In this document: piece by piece, positions 7,089 to 16,040 of the stretch | Layout: each line of letters opens with the position of its first letter | Position numbering within the stretch: the first letter of the stretch is position 1 | Source: Cupriavidus basilensis | GTDB lineage: Bacteria; Pseudomonadota; Gammaproteobacteria; Burkholderiales; Burkholderiaceae | Length of the DNA: 64,000 bases | Reading direction: 5' to 3' | NCBI RefSeq assembly: GCF_008801925.2 | Contig: NZ_CP062807.1 | Location: 1-64,000, forward strand | Notes under the pieces: model-generated | The model's input: the letters and a program-made list of their open reading frames with translations, nothing else | Databases searched by the model: none | Told to the model about the DNA's origin: nothing | Translations under genes and position numbers: made by a program

Positions 7089-9608
7089 ATGATCCAAAGC
7101 GGAAAGCGGAACGACTCGGTTCGTTTGAGTGTCTCGGTCTTCTTCGTGTTCGCTCTATGCACGATAGCGACGTGCTGGGTGGCGACCCAATATCTCGCGG
7201 CAATGCTCCGCTATCAGCCAGGCCTCGGGGAACCGGTCTTGGCGTTCCGCTCCGGCGTCAAGATCTATCAGCCTTTCTCAGGGTGGATTTGGAGCTGGAC
7301 GTGGATGAACGAAACCGGGCGGCTGCAAGACTATGTTATGCGCACAACCGGTATCCACGTTGCGGGCATGTTCTTGAGTGTCGCATTTGGCTTCTATCTT
7401 TGGTATCGCCGAAGCCTCACCAAGCAAATTACCGAAGGGCTGCATGGCACCGCCAAGTGGGCGTCGCTCGAGGACGTACAGGCGATGAGGTTTGTTTCTT
7501 ATGAAATGAAGAAGGGTAGCTGGCCGTTCTACAAGCGCGTTTCGTACACCGCTAACGGGGTGTATCTCGGGGCCTTGGACACTCCTGACGGGAGAAAGGT
7601 ACTGAGATACGATGAGTCGGCTCACGTCCTTGCCTACATGCCCTCGCGTAGCGGCAAAGGCGTCGGTCTGGTCGTCCCCACGTTGCTCTCGTATCCGCAC
7701 AGTACAGCCACGAATGACCTGAAGCGGGAGAATTTCGAGTTGACCAGTGGGTTCCGCCATTCGGCGGGCTCATTGGTTATTTGCTTTGACCCGACTGGCA
7801 CGGACGGTCGAAGCATTGATGGCCGCACGCCATTCCGAGTCGGATGCTCATGGAACGTGTGTGAGGAGGTTCGCGAATATCCGCACGATGTACAGGACGC
7901 GCAGAACATCGCGGCCATTATCGCGGATGCCAACGACGAAGGGATTGGCAGTGACCACTGGATCAGTACGTCGTGGGGCCTTATAGCCGGGCTGATTCTT
8001 CACTGCAAGTATGCGGAGCGGGACAAGTCGCTTACAGGCGCCTTCAACTATCTGACGGACCCGACGTTTGAGGACCCAGAGCAGATGCTGATGGGCATGT
8101 TGAACGCCGAACACGATCCCACCGGTCGCTTCGGATGGAAAGACTCCAGCGGGAGAGGCACGAAGGTACACCCTGTTGTGGCAGCCGTGGCGCGTGCCAA
8201 TCTGAACCGCGAGGCGAAGGAGCGGGCAAGTGTGCTGTCGACTGCCGAAACCAAATTGGCACTTTATCAAGATCCTGTTATCGCGCGGAACATTCGGCGG
8301 TCGGACTTCCGGATTCGGGATTTGATGCATCATGAAAAGGCCGTCAGCCTCTACCTGGTGGTGCCGCCGTCTGACAAGAAGCGGCTGCAGCCGCTGCTGC
8401 GCATGTTCTTCACGTACCTGATCCGGCAGCTGACGCAAAGCATGGACTTTGCCGACGGCGAGAGCCTCCGCTCGTTCCGCCACCGTCTATTGCTGTTGAT
8501 CGATGAGCTCCCTTCTCTGGGAAAGATGGACCAACTGCAGGACGGTCTGGGCTACCTTGCAGGCTACGGCATCACAGCCTTCCTCTTCGCTCAGGACACG
8601 ATCCAGTTGGTTGATGCCTACGGGGAGAACCAGACCATCACTTCGGGTTGCCAAGTTCGCATAGCGAGCGCCCCAAACACGCTCGCTACTGCGAAGGACA
8701 TTTCGGCGATGACGGGCATCACGACGGTAAAAAAACAGACTGTCAACTACTCGGGCAAGCGCACTGCCGCCATGCTGGACCAGATGAATGTCTCAGAGGA
8801 TGACGTCGAACGCCCCTTGCTAACTGACGATGAGGCGATGCGGCTTCCGCGTGACGAGATCATTATCTTCAACGCGGGTCACAACCCGATTCGAGCCAAG
8901 AAGCTGCGCTATTTCGAGATGAAAGAGTTCAAGCGGCGCGCAGAAGTAGAGAGCCCTACGCGGGTAGAGATCGCGGTGCTGAAAGACGGGCGTGTGAAAG
9001 CGCAGTGGTTCATGGTCCAATGCGAGCCGCGGGAGCAGGGTGGTATTCTGATCTGCATCAACGCTTACGATAGCTTCCCTGCAGTCCGGCTCACGGTGAA
9101 GCAGGAGAACATCGAGGAGGACACCGTCGTTGAGGCGGAATATGTCTTGCGCCGGCGCGACGGTGCCGAGTTCTCCGATGAGATTACGATCGATGATTCG
9201 CACTTCCTCGCTACTCCGCGCGATGAGGCGTTCAAGCTAGATCCTCGGGAATACTTCGAGGTTCATTTCTCTGCCCTTGACCAGGAAGAATGGAAGGGCG
9301 CCAAGATCTGTGGTTTTGGACGCCGCCTCTCCGACTACGAGCGAGAGGCTCGCCGGAAGGTGAAGCAGCACTATCACAAACTCGAGGAAGACACTGGCAA
9401 GGTCGCGGACATTCGCCTCGAGCGCGCCGAGCAAGATAGTCGATATAGCGGCAACGTCGTTCTGGCCACTGAACACTACCTGGTGCTGGAGCGCATGGGC
9501 GATCTCGGAGCCGTCTCACTACATCGGCTGGCGCGCCTTTCGCGTATGCCGAAAGTGGGGGAGCGGATCACAATTCGCTACACCGGCAAGAAAGGGACCG
9601 TAGCGTGA
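7089..9608 (+). CDS. VirD4/TraG-type coupling protein with KfrB-like tail
   Basis: An 839-residue type IV coupling protein that links a relaxosome to a type IV secretion channel at the inner membrane. Two N-terminal membrane segments lie at about residues 14-42 and 92-112. The nucleotide-binding motif PSRSGKGVG is at about 185-193, followed by DLKRENFELTSGFR, DPTGTDGRS and the Walker B LLLIDELPSLGKMDQLQDGL near 467-486. The family usually ends near 650-700 residues; here a C-terminal extension (about 790-839, SGNVVLATEHYLVLERMGD...ITIRYTGKKG) matches the KfrB-like module in the upstream KorA-like and TOPRIM proteins. It overlaps the next gene by 4 bp (GTGA). No relaxase or mating-pair genes are in this window. 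Confidence 0.88.
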   Translation: MIQSGKRNDSVRLSVSVFFVFALCTIATCWVATQYLAAMLRYQPGLGEPVLAFRSGVKIYQPFSGWIWSWTWMNETGRLQDYVMRTTGIHVAGMFLSVAFGFYLWYRRSLTKQITEGLHGTAKWASLEDVQAMRFVSYEMKKGSWPFYKRVSYTANGVYLGALDTPDGRKVLRYDESAHVLAYMPSRSGKGVGLVVPTLLSYPHSTATNDLKRENFELTSGFRHSAGSLVICFDPTGTDGRSIDGRTPFRVGCSWNVCEEVREYPHDVQDAQNIAAIIADANDEGIGSDHWISTSWGLIAGLILHCKYAERDKSLTGAFNYLTDPTFEDPEQMLMGMLNAEHDPTGRFGWKDSSGRGTKVHPVVAAVARANLNREAKERASVLSTAETKLALYQDPVIARNIRRSDFRIRDLMHHEKAVSLYLVVPPSDKKRLQPLLRMFFTYLIRQLTQSMDFADGESLRSFRHRLLLLIDELPSLGKMDQLQDGLGYLAGYGITAFLFAQDTIQLVDAYGENQTITSGCQVRIASAPNTLATAKDISAMTGITTVKKQTVNYSGKRTAAMLDQMNVSEDDVERPLLTDDEAMRLPRDEIIIFNAGHNPIRAKKLRYFEMKEFKRRAEVESPTRVEIAVLKDGRVKAQWFMVQCEPREQGGILICINAYDSFPAVRLTVKQENIEEDTVVEAEYVLRRRDGAEFSDEITIDDSHFLATPRDEAFKLDPREYFEVHFSALDQEEWKGAKICGFGRRLSDYEREARRKVKQHYHKLEEDTGKVADIRLERAEQDSRYSGNVVLATEHYLVLERMGDLGAVSLHRLARLSRMPKVGERITIRYTGKKGTVA

Positions 9609-10054
9609 AGAACTCATCAACCGTGATGGTTCGGGCGCTTCCTTTGGTCGATAGCGTGTGGATGAGCGCCGGAGCCGCAGCGCATCTATATCGTCTTCTT
9701 GCACGCTACAACTGGTGCCTGATCGATCCTGAGCGCTATAGGGCACGCTGGCAACTGTTTTGGCCAACACTGCGGTGGTGCGAACGCGCCATGCTACGGC
9801 TCTGCCTTGCGGCGCATGGCGGCAAGCGAGTGGGGCAGCGCTTGACAACGGCATCGCCGCAGGGATATCGCGACGTGCTCCTGGCGCACAGGCCCGTGCG
9901 CATTGAGGCCAATGTCGAAGATGAGTTCTGGACGGTATGTTGCTCACTGACGAGTTCGATCTGTACAAGAACCTCTTCATCAATACGACGATGCAATCAG
10001 TCGCAGGCCTCGGCAATCTCACGGGCAGCGACATGGCTTTCGATCTGTTCGTGA
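9605..10054 (+). CDS. Hypothetical protein with a chimeric C-terminus at a deletion scar
   Basis: The frame opens with GTG overlapping the coupling-protein stop (GTGA), a classic translational-coupling arrangement, so the 5' part is probably a real gene of the transfer operon. Residues 1 to about 108 (MKNSSTVMVRALPLVDSVW...VRIEANVEDEFW) have no recognised family. After about 9930 the frame runs into DNA that encodes a helicase in another frame, so the last 40 residues are not authentic. The original 3' end was lost in the deletion that also removed the start of the helicase. Confidence 0.45.
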   Translation: MKNSSTVMVRALPLVDSVWMSAGAAAHLYRLLARYNWCLIDPERYRARWQLFWPTLRWCERAMLRLCLAAHGGKRVGQRLTTASPQGYRDVLLAHRPVRIEANVEDEFWTVCCSLTSSICTRTSSSIRRCNQSQASAISRAATWLSICS

Positions 10055-11685
10055 AAGGCAGATACCTCGACCAGCGCTACAACGACCGGGGAATGTATGG
10101 AGCGACCGGCACACCGCTCTCCAACTCGATCGCGGAGATGTACACGCTTCAGCGCTACTTTCAATACGACGACATGAAGAATCGCGGGATCTTGCATTTC
10201 GATGCCTGGGCTTCGACATTCGGCCAGGTGGTCGCCGGATGGGAACTTGACGCCACCGGCGTGAACTACAAGCTCAATTCGCGGTTCTCGAAATTCCAGA
10301 ACGTGCCGGAGCTCGTCAACATGTATCGGTCGTTTGCTGACGTCATTTTGCGCGAGGACCTCGAGGAGCAGGCCCGGGCGCAGGGAAAACGGTTCCCTGT
10401 ACCTCGTGTCGCAGGCGGGAAGTCAAAGAACATCGTGGTGGAGCGCTCGCCGCAGCAAGCGAAGTACATGGGCATTCAAGAGCGTCGCTACGATTCAACC
10501 GGCCAGCCCTATCTGCGCGCGGACGGAAGCCCTGTGATGGGTTGGAACGAAGGTTCGATCATCCATCGCATGGAGAACATGCCGAAGGACCCCCGCAAAG
10601 ACAATCCGTTGAAGGTTACGAATGACGCGCGAAAGGCCGGTCTGGACTTCCGGCTGATTGATCCTAGCGCGCCTGACTTCGCAGGGAGCAAGGTCAATGC
10701 CGCCGTCTCAGAAATGATGCGGATCTACAAGAAGTGGGATGAACGGAAGGGGACGCAAGTCGTCTTCTGCGACCTGTCCACGCCAAAACTAGGGAAGGGC
10801 GGGCTGGCGCAAGTGGAAGCTTCGCCAGCGAGGGACGATGACTCGGAAGAGATCGAGGAGGAGGGCGCATCCATATCGATGGACGATATCCTTGCGACAA
10901 GTTCCTCGTTCAGCGTCTATGACGACATCCGCGCGAAGCTGATCGGGCGTGGAGTGCCGGCGGCTGAGATCCGGTATGTTCATGAGGCCAACAGTGACCT
11001 GCAGAAGGCGAAGCTGTTTGAGCAGGTGAATCGCGGAGAGGTGCGCTTCCTACTCGGATCGACCGCAAAAATGGGCGCTGGGACCAATGTGCAGAAGAAG
11101 CTTGTCGCCGAACACAACCTGGATGCCCCTTGGCGACCGCGCGACCTCGAGCAGCGGGAAGGCCGGATTATTCGCCAAGGCAACGAGTTCTATCAGGAAG
11201 ATCCGGATGGCTTTGAAGTCGAGTTGCTTCGCTATGCGACAAAGCAGACCTACGACTCACGGATGTGGCAAACGATCGAATACAAGGCTGCCGGGATCGA
11301 ACAGTTCCGCAAGGGTGGTGGTAGCCAGCGAGTGATCGAGGATATCGCGAGCGAGGCAGCAAACGCCGCGGAGATGAAGGCTGCGGCGACGGGCAATCCG
11401 CTGATCTTCATGCAGGTGCAGCTATCGTCAGAGTTGCGGAAGATTGAGGCCGTGCATGCGAACTACAAGCGCAACATGCACAGCATGGAAGGGCGTCTGC
11501 AATGGCTCGATCGAGCAGAGGTACGCGCGTCGGATCGTATCGAAAAGCTGCAGGCCGAGATTGCCCTGCGTGACGGAAACACGACGGATGAGTTTGCATT
11601 TCAGATCGGGCAGCGTCGGTTCGGCAAGGACGACAAGGATGCATTGCTTTGCCGTTTGTCGATAATCGATACTGGCATGACATGA
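9937..11685 (+). pseudogene. Middle fragment of a giant plasmid/phage SNF2-type helicase
   Basis: The 582-residue frame begins inside a domain: LLTDEFDLYKNLFINTTM corresponds to the motif II region (normally DEAHEYKNL or similar) of very large plasmid helicase/methyltransferase-like proteins. Later it has the helicase C-terminal segments FLLGSTAKMGAGTNVQKKL and APWRPRDLEQREGRIIRQGN. Motif I and the whole N-terminal half are missing, and a stop at 9922 in this frame shows no upstream extension. The C-terminus ends at DALLCRLSIIDTGMT, also abrupt for the family. It is therefore a remnant truncated at both ends. The 5' deletion junction lies at about 9925-9937. Confidence 0.7.
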
Positions 11686-11816
11686 CAGAACCGTACGGTC
11701 CCAACGGGATCTACGGTGCCTGGCTGAGCTACAGCCTGGTGCTTGCGCCGTTGGCCTTCCTTGGCTTTGCGTGGCTGTCAGGCCGAAGAGGTTCGGGGCC
11801 GCCCGAAAAAGTCTGA
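11682..11816 (+). CDS. Possible 44-residue membrane protein
   Basis: A short frame starting at the ATG that overlaps the helicase stop (ATGA). It encodes MTEPYGPNGIYGAW followed by one hydrophobic segment (about residues 14-33) and a basic tail SGRRGSG. Nothing is recognised. Because the helicase end next to it is a truncation, the overlap could be coincidental. The following 170 bases up to pbrU hold only an inverted repeat around 11892-11914 (CCACCGG/CCGGTGG), which may serve as a weak transcription end for leftward pbrU. Confidence 0.3.
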   Translation: MTEPYGPNGIYGAWLSYSLVLAPLAFLGFAWLSGRRGSGPPEKV

Positions 11817-11989
11817 GCCGTGCGAGGTGCGGATAGCGCGAAGGCTGCCCGCTGCAGGCTGCGTCGACTGGTAGACGAAATCGCGGAGGGGCCACCGGAC
11901 GCAGCCCGGTGGGCACGTGCGGGACGAAAGAAATCGCGGCAACCTGCCGGGCGTGAAGCGCGGAGAGGCGATCATGTGGATCGTGGTCA

Positions 11990-13219
11990 TCAGCGGCCAT
12001 GATCGCTGCCCGACCCTTGGCCTGCCACTTGCGGCGTGTCACGCTGAGCGACAAAGATCAGCGCAATGGTGACCGCGCAAAAAGCCGCACCTGCATAGAA
12101 CGTGAAGGCTGCTCCGAGCCGGTCCCAAAGCAAGCCGGCCAACGCGCTGGCAATGAGAAGCGCCAGCCCGCTCGCCAGATTAAAGAAGCCGAACGCCGTG
12201 CCTCGCAGATCTTCGGGCGCGGTGTCGGCTACCATGGTGGCAAGCAGTCCCTGGGTCATGCCCATATGCAGCCCCCATAGCGCCACGCCGGCCAGCATTA
12301 CCGCCCAGTACGCGCCTATCGCCAGCACGAGGTCGGCGAGAATAAGGGCCACCAGACCCCATGCCAACAGCGTGGTATGAGGCAGACTATCGGACAGCTT
12401 GCCAAAGGGATAGGCCGACAGGGAATACACCACGTTCATCGCGACCAGCACGAGGGGCGCCAAGTACAGAGGCAAACCGACCTGTTGGGCGCGCAGCACC
12501 AGAAACGCCTCGCTGAACCGAGCCAGCATGAACAGCGCCCCAATCGCGACCACTTGCCAGTACGATCGTCCAAGACGAACAAGGTTTGCCCACTTGATGG
12601 GGTTGGTTCGCTTGGCGTCGACATGGGTGTGGGGCTCTCGCACCCCGAGCATCAGCAGCAAGACTGAGAGGATGCCTGGGATGACTGCCACCCAGAAGAC
12701 GGCCCTGAAATTATTCGCCCACAGATACATCAGGCCGATAGCACTCAGCGGCCCGAGAAAGGCTCCCACGGTGTCCAGCGATTGTCTTAGGCCGAAGGCG
12801 GCGCCCCGGAGGTGCGGCGGTGCGATGTCCGCGACCAGCGCATCGCGAGGGGCGCCGCGAATGCCCTTGCCGATTCGGTCCGTGAGACGCGCCGCCAGTA
12901 CGGTTCCCACGCCGGGCGCCAGTGCGAAGAATGGCTTGGACACCGCGCCAAGCGCATAGCCCAGTACCGCGAGCCATTTGCGCTTGCCGAGGTAGTCGCT
13001 GAACGCCCCCGAGAAGACCTTTACCATCAGGGCGGTCGCCTCGGCGAAGCCTTCAATGAGTCCAACGTCGAAGGCGCTGGCGCCAAGCGCCGTCACCATA
13101 AAGATGGGGAGCAGGCTATGTATGATCTCCGACGAAAGATCCATCAGCAGGCTGACAAAGCCCAACATCCAGATCGCAGGCGGGATCTGGCATAACGTGG
13201 TGCGATGGGATGCGGTCAC
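11990..13219 (-). CDS. pbrU: PbrU-like major facilitator permease
   Basis: A 12-helix MFS-type permease of about 409 residues, last gene of the leftward pbrR-pbrT-pbrU unit. The order matches the C. metallidurans pbrUTR arrangement, where pbrU is, as recalled from the literature, interrupted by a transposon; here the frame is complete. Hydrophobic helices are continuous from IWMLGFVSLLMDLSSEIIHSLLPIF to the C-terminal FTFYAGAAFCAVTIALIF, and the MFS-like loop DRIGKGIRGAPRDALVAD is present. The GTG at 13219 (MTASHRTTLCQIPP) is chosen; the open frame reaches 13279, but the extra residues are not membrane-like. The substrate is unproven; it is a presumed inner-membrane transporter accessory to lead resistance. 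Confidence 0.75.
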   Translation of the reverse strand: MTASHRTTLCQIPPAIWMLGFVSLLMDLSSEIIHSLLPIFMVTALGASAFDVGLIEGFAEATALMVKVFSGAFSDYLGKRKWLAVLGYALGAVSKPFFALAPGVGTVLAARLTDRIGKGIRGAPRDALVADIAPPHLRGAAFGLRQSLDTVGAFLGPLSAIGLMYLWANNFRAVFWVAVIPGILSVLLLMLGVREPHTHVDAKRTNPIKWANLVRLGRSYWQVVAIGALFMLARFSEAFLVLRAQQVGLPLYLAPLVLVAMNVVYSLSAYPFGKLSDSLPHTTLLAWGLVALILADLVLAIGAYWAVMLAGVALWGLHMGMTQGLLATMVADTAPEDLRGTAFGFFNLASGLALLIASALAGLLWDRLGAAFTFYAGAAFCAVTIALIFVAQRDTPQVAGQGSGSDHGR

Positions 13220-13466
13220 GGCGATTTCTATGAGGCAAGGTTGACGCCGGGACGATGCTTGAGCCCATGCAAGACGCACGGGAGCCGCACGGTTAAATCG
13301 GGCGCTCGAATGAATTCACCCAGTTTAGGGGCACCTCGCGCTCGCTTGCTATCGGGGAGGCGCCAGAATTGGCGAGATGTTACGCCGGTGAGGCGCTCCA
13401 CGGCCCACGGCAGGCAAGCCGAGCCGAGGAGACGGTTCTCCCCAGCGCGGAGCCGCATTGGCGGCG

Positions 13467-15395
13467 TTACACCTGGGTAGATGGCCGGTGCGACCGCAAA
13501 TTGTAGACGACGCTTGCGGCGATAATGAGCAGAATCAGGACTTGCGCTACGACGGTCTGGACGGACGGATAAATGCCCAGGACGTCGATACGAGGCATGG
13601 AGATCGGCGTAACTTGTAGGAAGCCGACTTTCTGAAGCGCAGCTATGCCTTTACCAATCAGAACGACCGCCAACACGCCGACCAATGCTGAGCTGAAGGC
13701 AAAGAACTGACCAATCGGCAGGCGCGCCGTGGAGCGCAGGAGCACGATGGCGATCGCGGCCAGGATGGCGATACCCGACGCAAGTCCTGCGAGCAAAAAT
13801 ACACCGTTGCCCTCTGTCCACAGGGCAGCGTAAAAGAGGACTGTTTCAAACACTTCTCGATAGACGGTCACGAACGACAGCAGGAACAGCATCAGCGCTG
13901 ATTTCTTGTTCAATGCCGAGGACAGCTTCGCCTTCACATAGGCCTGCCAGCGACCCGCAAGACTCTTCTGGTGCATCCACATGCCCACGCCAAGCAACAC
14001 GATTGCGGCAAACACTGCGGAAAAACCTTCCGTCATCTCGCGACTGGCGCCACTCAGGTCGACGACATAGGTGGCTACCGCCCAGGTCAGCCCACCGGCC
14101 GCCAGCGCAGTAACCCAGCCTGCATGCACGTAGGGCAGGACATCGGTGCGATCCGCTTTCTTCAGGAACGCCATCATCGCGACGACCACCAACAGGGCTT
14201 CAAGCCCTTCTCGTAGCAGGATTGTCAGGGCGCCGAGGAAGGTCGATATGGCGTCATTGGTGCCGCCCAGCGCCTCCTGTGCGTCGTCAAGCTGCGATTG
14301 CAACTTCTGCGCAATTTCATGGGCGCGTTCCACCTGGCCCGCTGTCACAGCATTGCGATAGAGCCCCATCGTCTTCTCGATATCCTGGAACAGCGCCTGG
14401 TTCTTGGCAGCCAGCGCCGGCTCGACGGGCTCGAAGCCGTCGAGATAGGCAGACAACGCCAGCCGCGAAGCCAACTGCCTGTCGCCCTTGTCCAGGGTGG
14501 CCAAGCTTTCCTTCAGCTTGTCTCTGGCGATCATCAGGCTGTCGGTGCTTGACGCGGTGACCGAGCCCGGCGTGCTCCTGAGGTACGCGGTCAGTTGGCG
14601 AGCGGCATCCGCCCCGACGGTCTTGGCGAGCGCAGCCTCGGAGGTCTGGCTTAACAAGGCCAGCGTGGGCACGGCTGCGTGGAGAGCCGGTTGAGAGGTC
14701 CACAGCTTGGCGCCGGCCTGGCGGTCGGCATCCGAATACGAAAGGGTCGAGGCAAAATAGGCGAGCGCCCAGCGTTCCTCGTCCGAGAGTTGAGCAAATG
14801 CCGGCATCGACGTCCCTTCTACCCCGCGCGTGATGATTTGCTGTAGGGCAAAGACGCTGCGCTCCTGGGCGCGCTCGTGATCAGCCAGGGCGATCGGTGG
14901 CGGGCTCAGCTTTGCAGCTAGTGGGCCGTCCGCGTGCCCGGAAACGCCGTGGCACGAAGCACATTGGCTTTGATACAGCTTTGCCCCTTGTTGCAGATCG
15001 GGCAGCTTGCCGGGGGCCATCGGGACCGGATAGGCTGCGAGGAGTCCGCCGGCCAGTTTGCGAGCTTGCTCGCCGACTGATTCGGGCGGGGCCTTTTCTG
15101 CAATGGATGCGCGCAACGCCGCCGCTTCCTTGGCCAACTCTGGCGCGGCTGGCGTCGGCGGCAACTCGGTTAGCTGCCGTTCAGCGGCCTGCGCGAACTC
15201 CTGCATCTCGGCATACTCGGCTTCGTTGGCGACGTGGCCATCCTTGACGGACCGGCCATAGTCGACAGCAAGGTAGTCCAGTACTTGCCAGATTTGCTTG
15301 GCCTTGTCTTGCGTGGCGAGAGGATCTGCCTGTGCGGTCGAGACCGTCACGAACAGAGAGAGCAGAACAATCGAAAGGAGACGCAGGGCTTGCAT
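13467..15395 (-). CDS. pbrT: PbrT-like FTR1-family permease with cytochrome c domain
   Basis: A 642-residue protein combining a signal peptide (MQALRLLSIVLLSLFVTVSTAQA), a periplasmic part with one c-type haem site (CASCHG, about residues 140-145) and a C-terminal FTR1 iron-permease-like domain. The two characteristic acidic motifs are LREGLEALLVV and YREVFETVLFY, the REGxE-type metal sites. In C. metallidurans PbrT is a lead uptake permease; uptake may feed the efflux and precipitation system. The ATG at 15395 is chosen because it begins a good signal peptide; the frame is open to 15608 but overlaps pbrR. A 247-bp gap with no visible gene separates it from pbrU. Confidence 0.88.
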   Translation of the reverse strand: MQALRLLSIVLLSLFVTVSTAQADPLATQDKAKQIWQVLDYLAVDYGRSVKDGHVANEAEYAEMQEFAQAAERQLTELPPTPAAPELAKEAAALRASIAEKAPPESVGEQARKLAGGLLAAYPVPMAPGKLPDLQQGAKLYQSQCASCHGVSGHADGPLAAKLSPPPIALADHERAQERSVFALQQIITRGVEGTSMPAFAQLSDEERWALAYFASTLSYSDADRQAGAKLWTSQPALHAAVPTLALLSQTSEAALAKTVGADAARQLTAYLRSTPGSVTASSTDSLMIARDKLKESLATLDKGDRQLASRLALSAYLDGFEPVEPALAAKNQALFQDIEKTMGLYRNAVTAGQVERAHEIAQKLQSQLDDAQEALGGTNDAISTFLGALTILLREGLEALLVVVAMMAFLKKADRTDVLPYVHAGWVTALAAGGLTWAVATYVVDLSGASREMTEGFSAVFAAIVLLGVGMWMHQKSLAGRWQAYVKAKLSSALNKKSALMLFLLSFVTVYREVFETVLFYAALWTEGNGVFLLAGLASGIAILAAIAIVLLRSTARLPIGQFFAFSSALVGVLAVVLIGKGIAALQKVGFLQVTPISMPRIDVLGIYPSVQTVVAQVLILLIIAASVVYNLRSHRPSTQV

Positions 15396-15516
15396 GGGAG
15401 GCCTTACCGGCAGAACAGCGATTTCGCGTACAAATGCGAATGATTGTAATTCTATTTGCCGGCACGATGCCACTATCCAAATGCAGGAGACGAAGTACGG
15501 CGCCAGGGATGCCCAC

Positions 15517-15954
15517 CTAGTCGCTTGGATGGGCGGTGGTCCCCCGCGTATCACACACGCAGTCCGACAGTCCCTGCAGAATCCCGCACGATTGGGCGGG
15601 CCTGGCACCAGAACAGGCTTCGCGCAGTTCCACCAAATGGTGCTTCAGTTCGAGCAAAGCTCCGATCCGAGATTCGACCTGACGGATGTGCTCATCCAAG
15701 AGCATATTGACTTCACCGCAATCCTGGTCGGGCCGCTTCCGGTAACTCAATAAGGTCCGTACGTCGCTCAACGGCATATCCAGAGACCGGCAGTGACGAA
15801 TGAACTGCAAGCGCTCCACGTGCTCCTCGCCATACAGGCGAAAATTCCCCCGGCTGCGGCCCGGCGGCGGCAACAGCCCTTCTTGTTCGTAGAAGCGAAT
15901 GGTCACCACCGGGCATGCGGTGCGCTTGGCAAGCTCGCCGATCTGGATATTCAT
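15517..15954 (-). CDS. pbrR: PbrR, MerR-family Pb(II)-responsive regulator
   Basis: A 145-residue MerR-family activator/repressor. The N-terminal winged helix-turn-helix MNIQIGELAKRTACPVVTIR is followed by a dimerisation helix and a Cys-rich tail (SCGILQGLSDCVCD). Cysteines fall at positions 14, 79 and 134, exactly the three residues reported as essential for Pb(II) sensing in C. metallidurans PbrR. It is divergent from pbrA with an 86-bp gap holding the operator at 15975-16005, and it is the first gene of the leftward pbrRTU unit. Confidence 0.93.
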   Translation of the reverse strand: MNIQIGELAKRTACPVVTIRFYEQEGLLPPPGRSRGNFRLYGEEHVERLQFIRHCRSLDMPLSDVRTLLSYRKRPDQDCGEVNMLLDEHIRQVESRIGALLELKHHLVELREACSGARPAQSCGILQGLSDCVCDTRGTTAHPSD

Positions 15955-15974
15955 GGCGTCGGATGGGAGATGTC

Positions 15975-16005
15975 TTGACTCTATAGTAACTAGAGGGTGT
16001 TAAAT
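15975..16005 (+). promoter_or_regulatory. PbrR-controlled pbrA promoter (19-bp spacer)
   Basis: TTGACT (15975-15980) and TTAAAT (16000-16005) are separated by 19 bp, the overlong spacer typical of MerR-family promoters. A dyad CTCTA...TAGAG (15979-15995) sits in the spacer. PbrR bound here would untwist the DNA on metal binding and allow transcription of pbrA. The pbrA ATG is 35 bp downstream, with aaggggtt as RBS. Confidence 0.85.
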
Positions 16006-16040
16006 CGGCAACGCGAGATGAATACACACAAGGGGTTGCC

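Noticed and set aside
1..11685. Replication origin or initiator gene of a plasmid
   Set aside because: No Rep protein, iteron array or oriT/relaxase was recognised; the replicon type cannot be stated.
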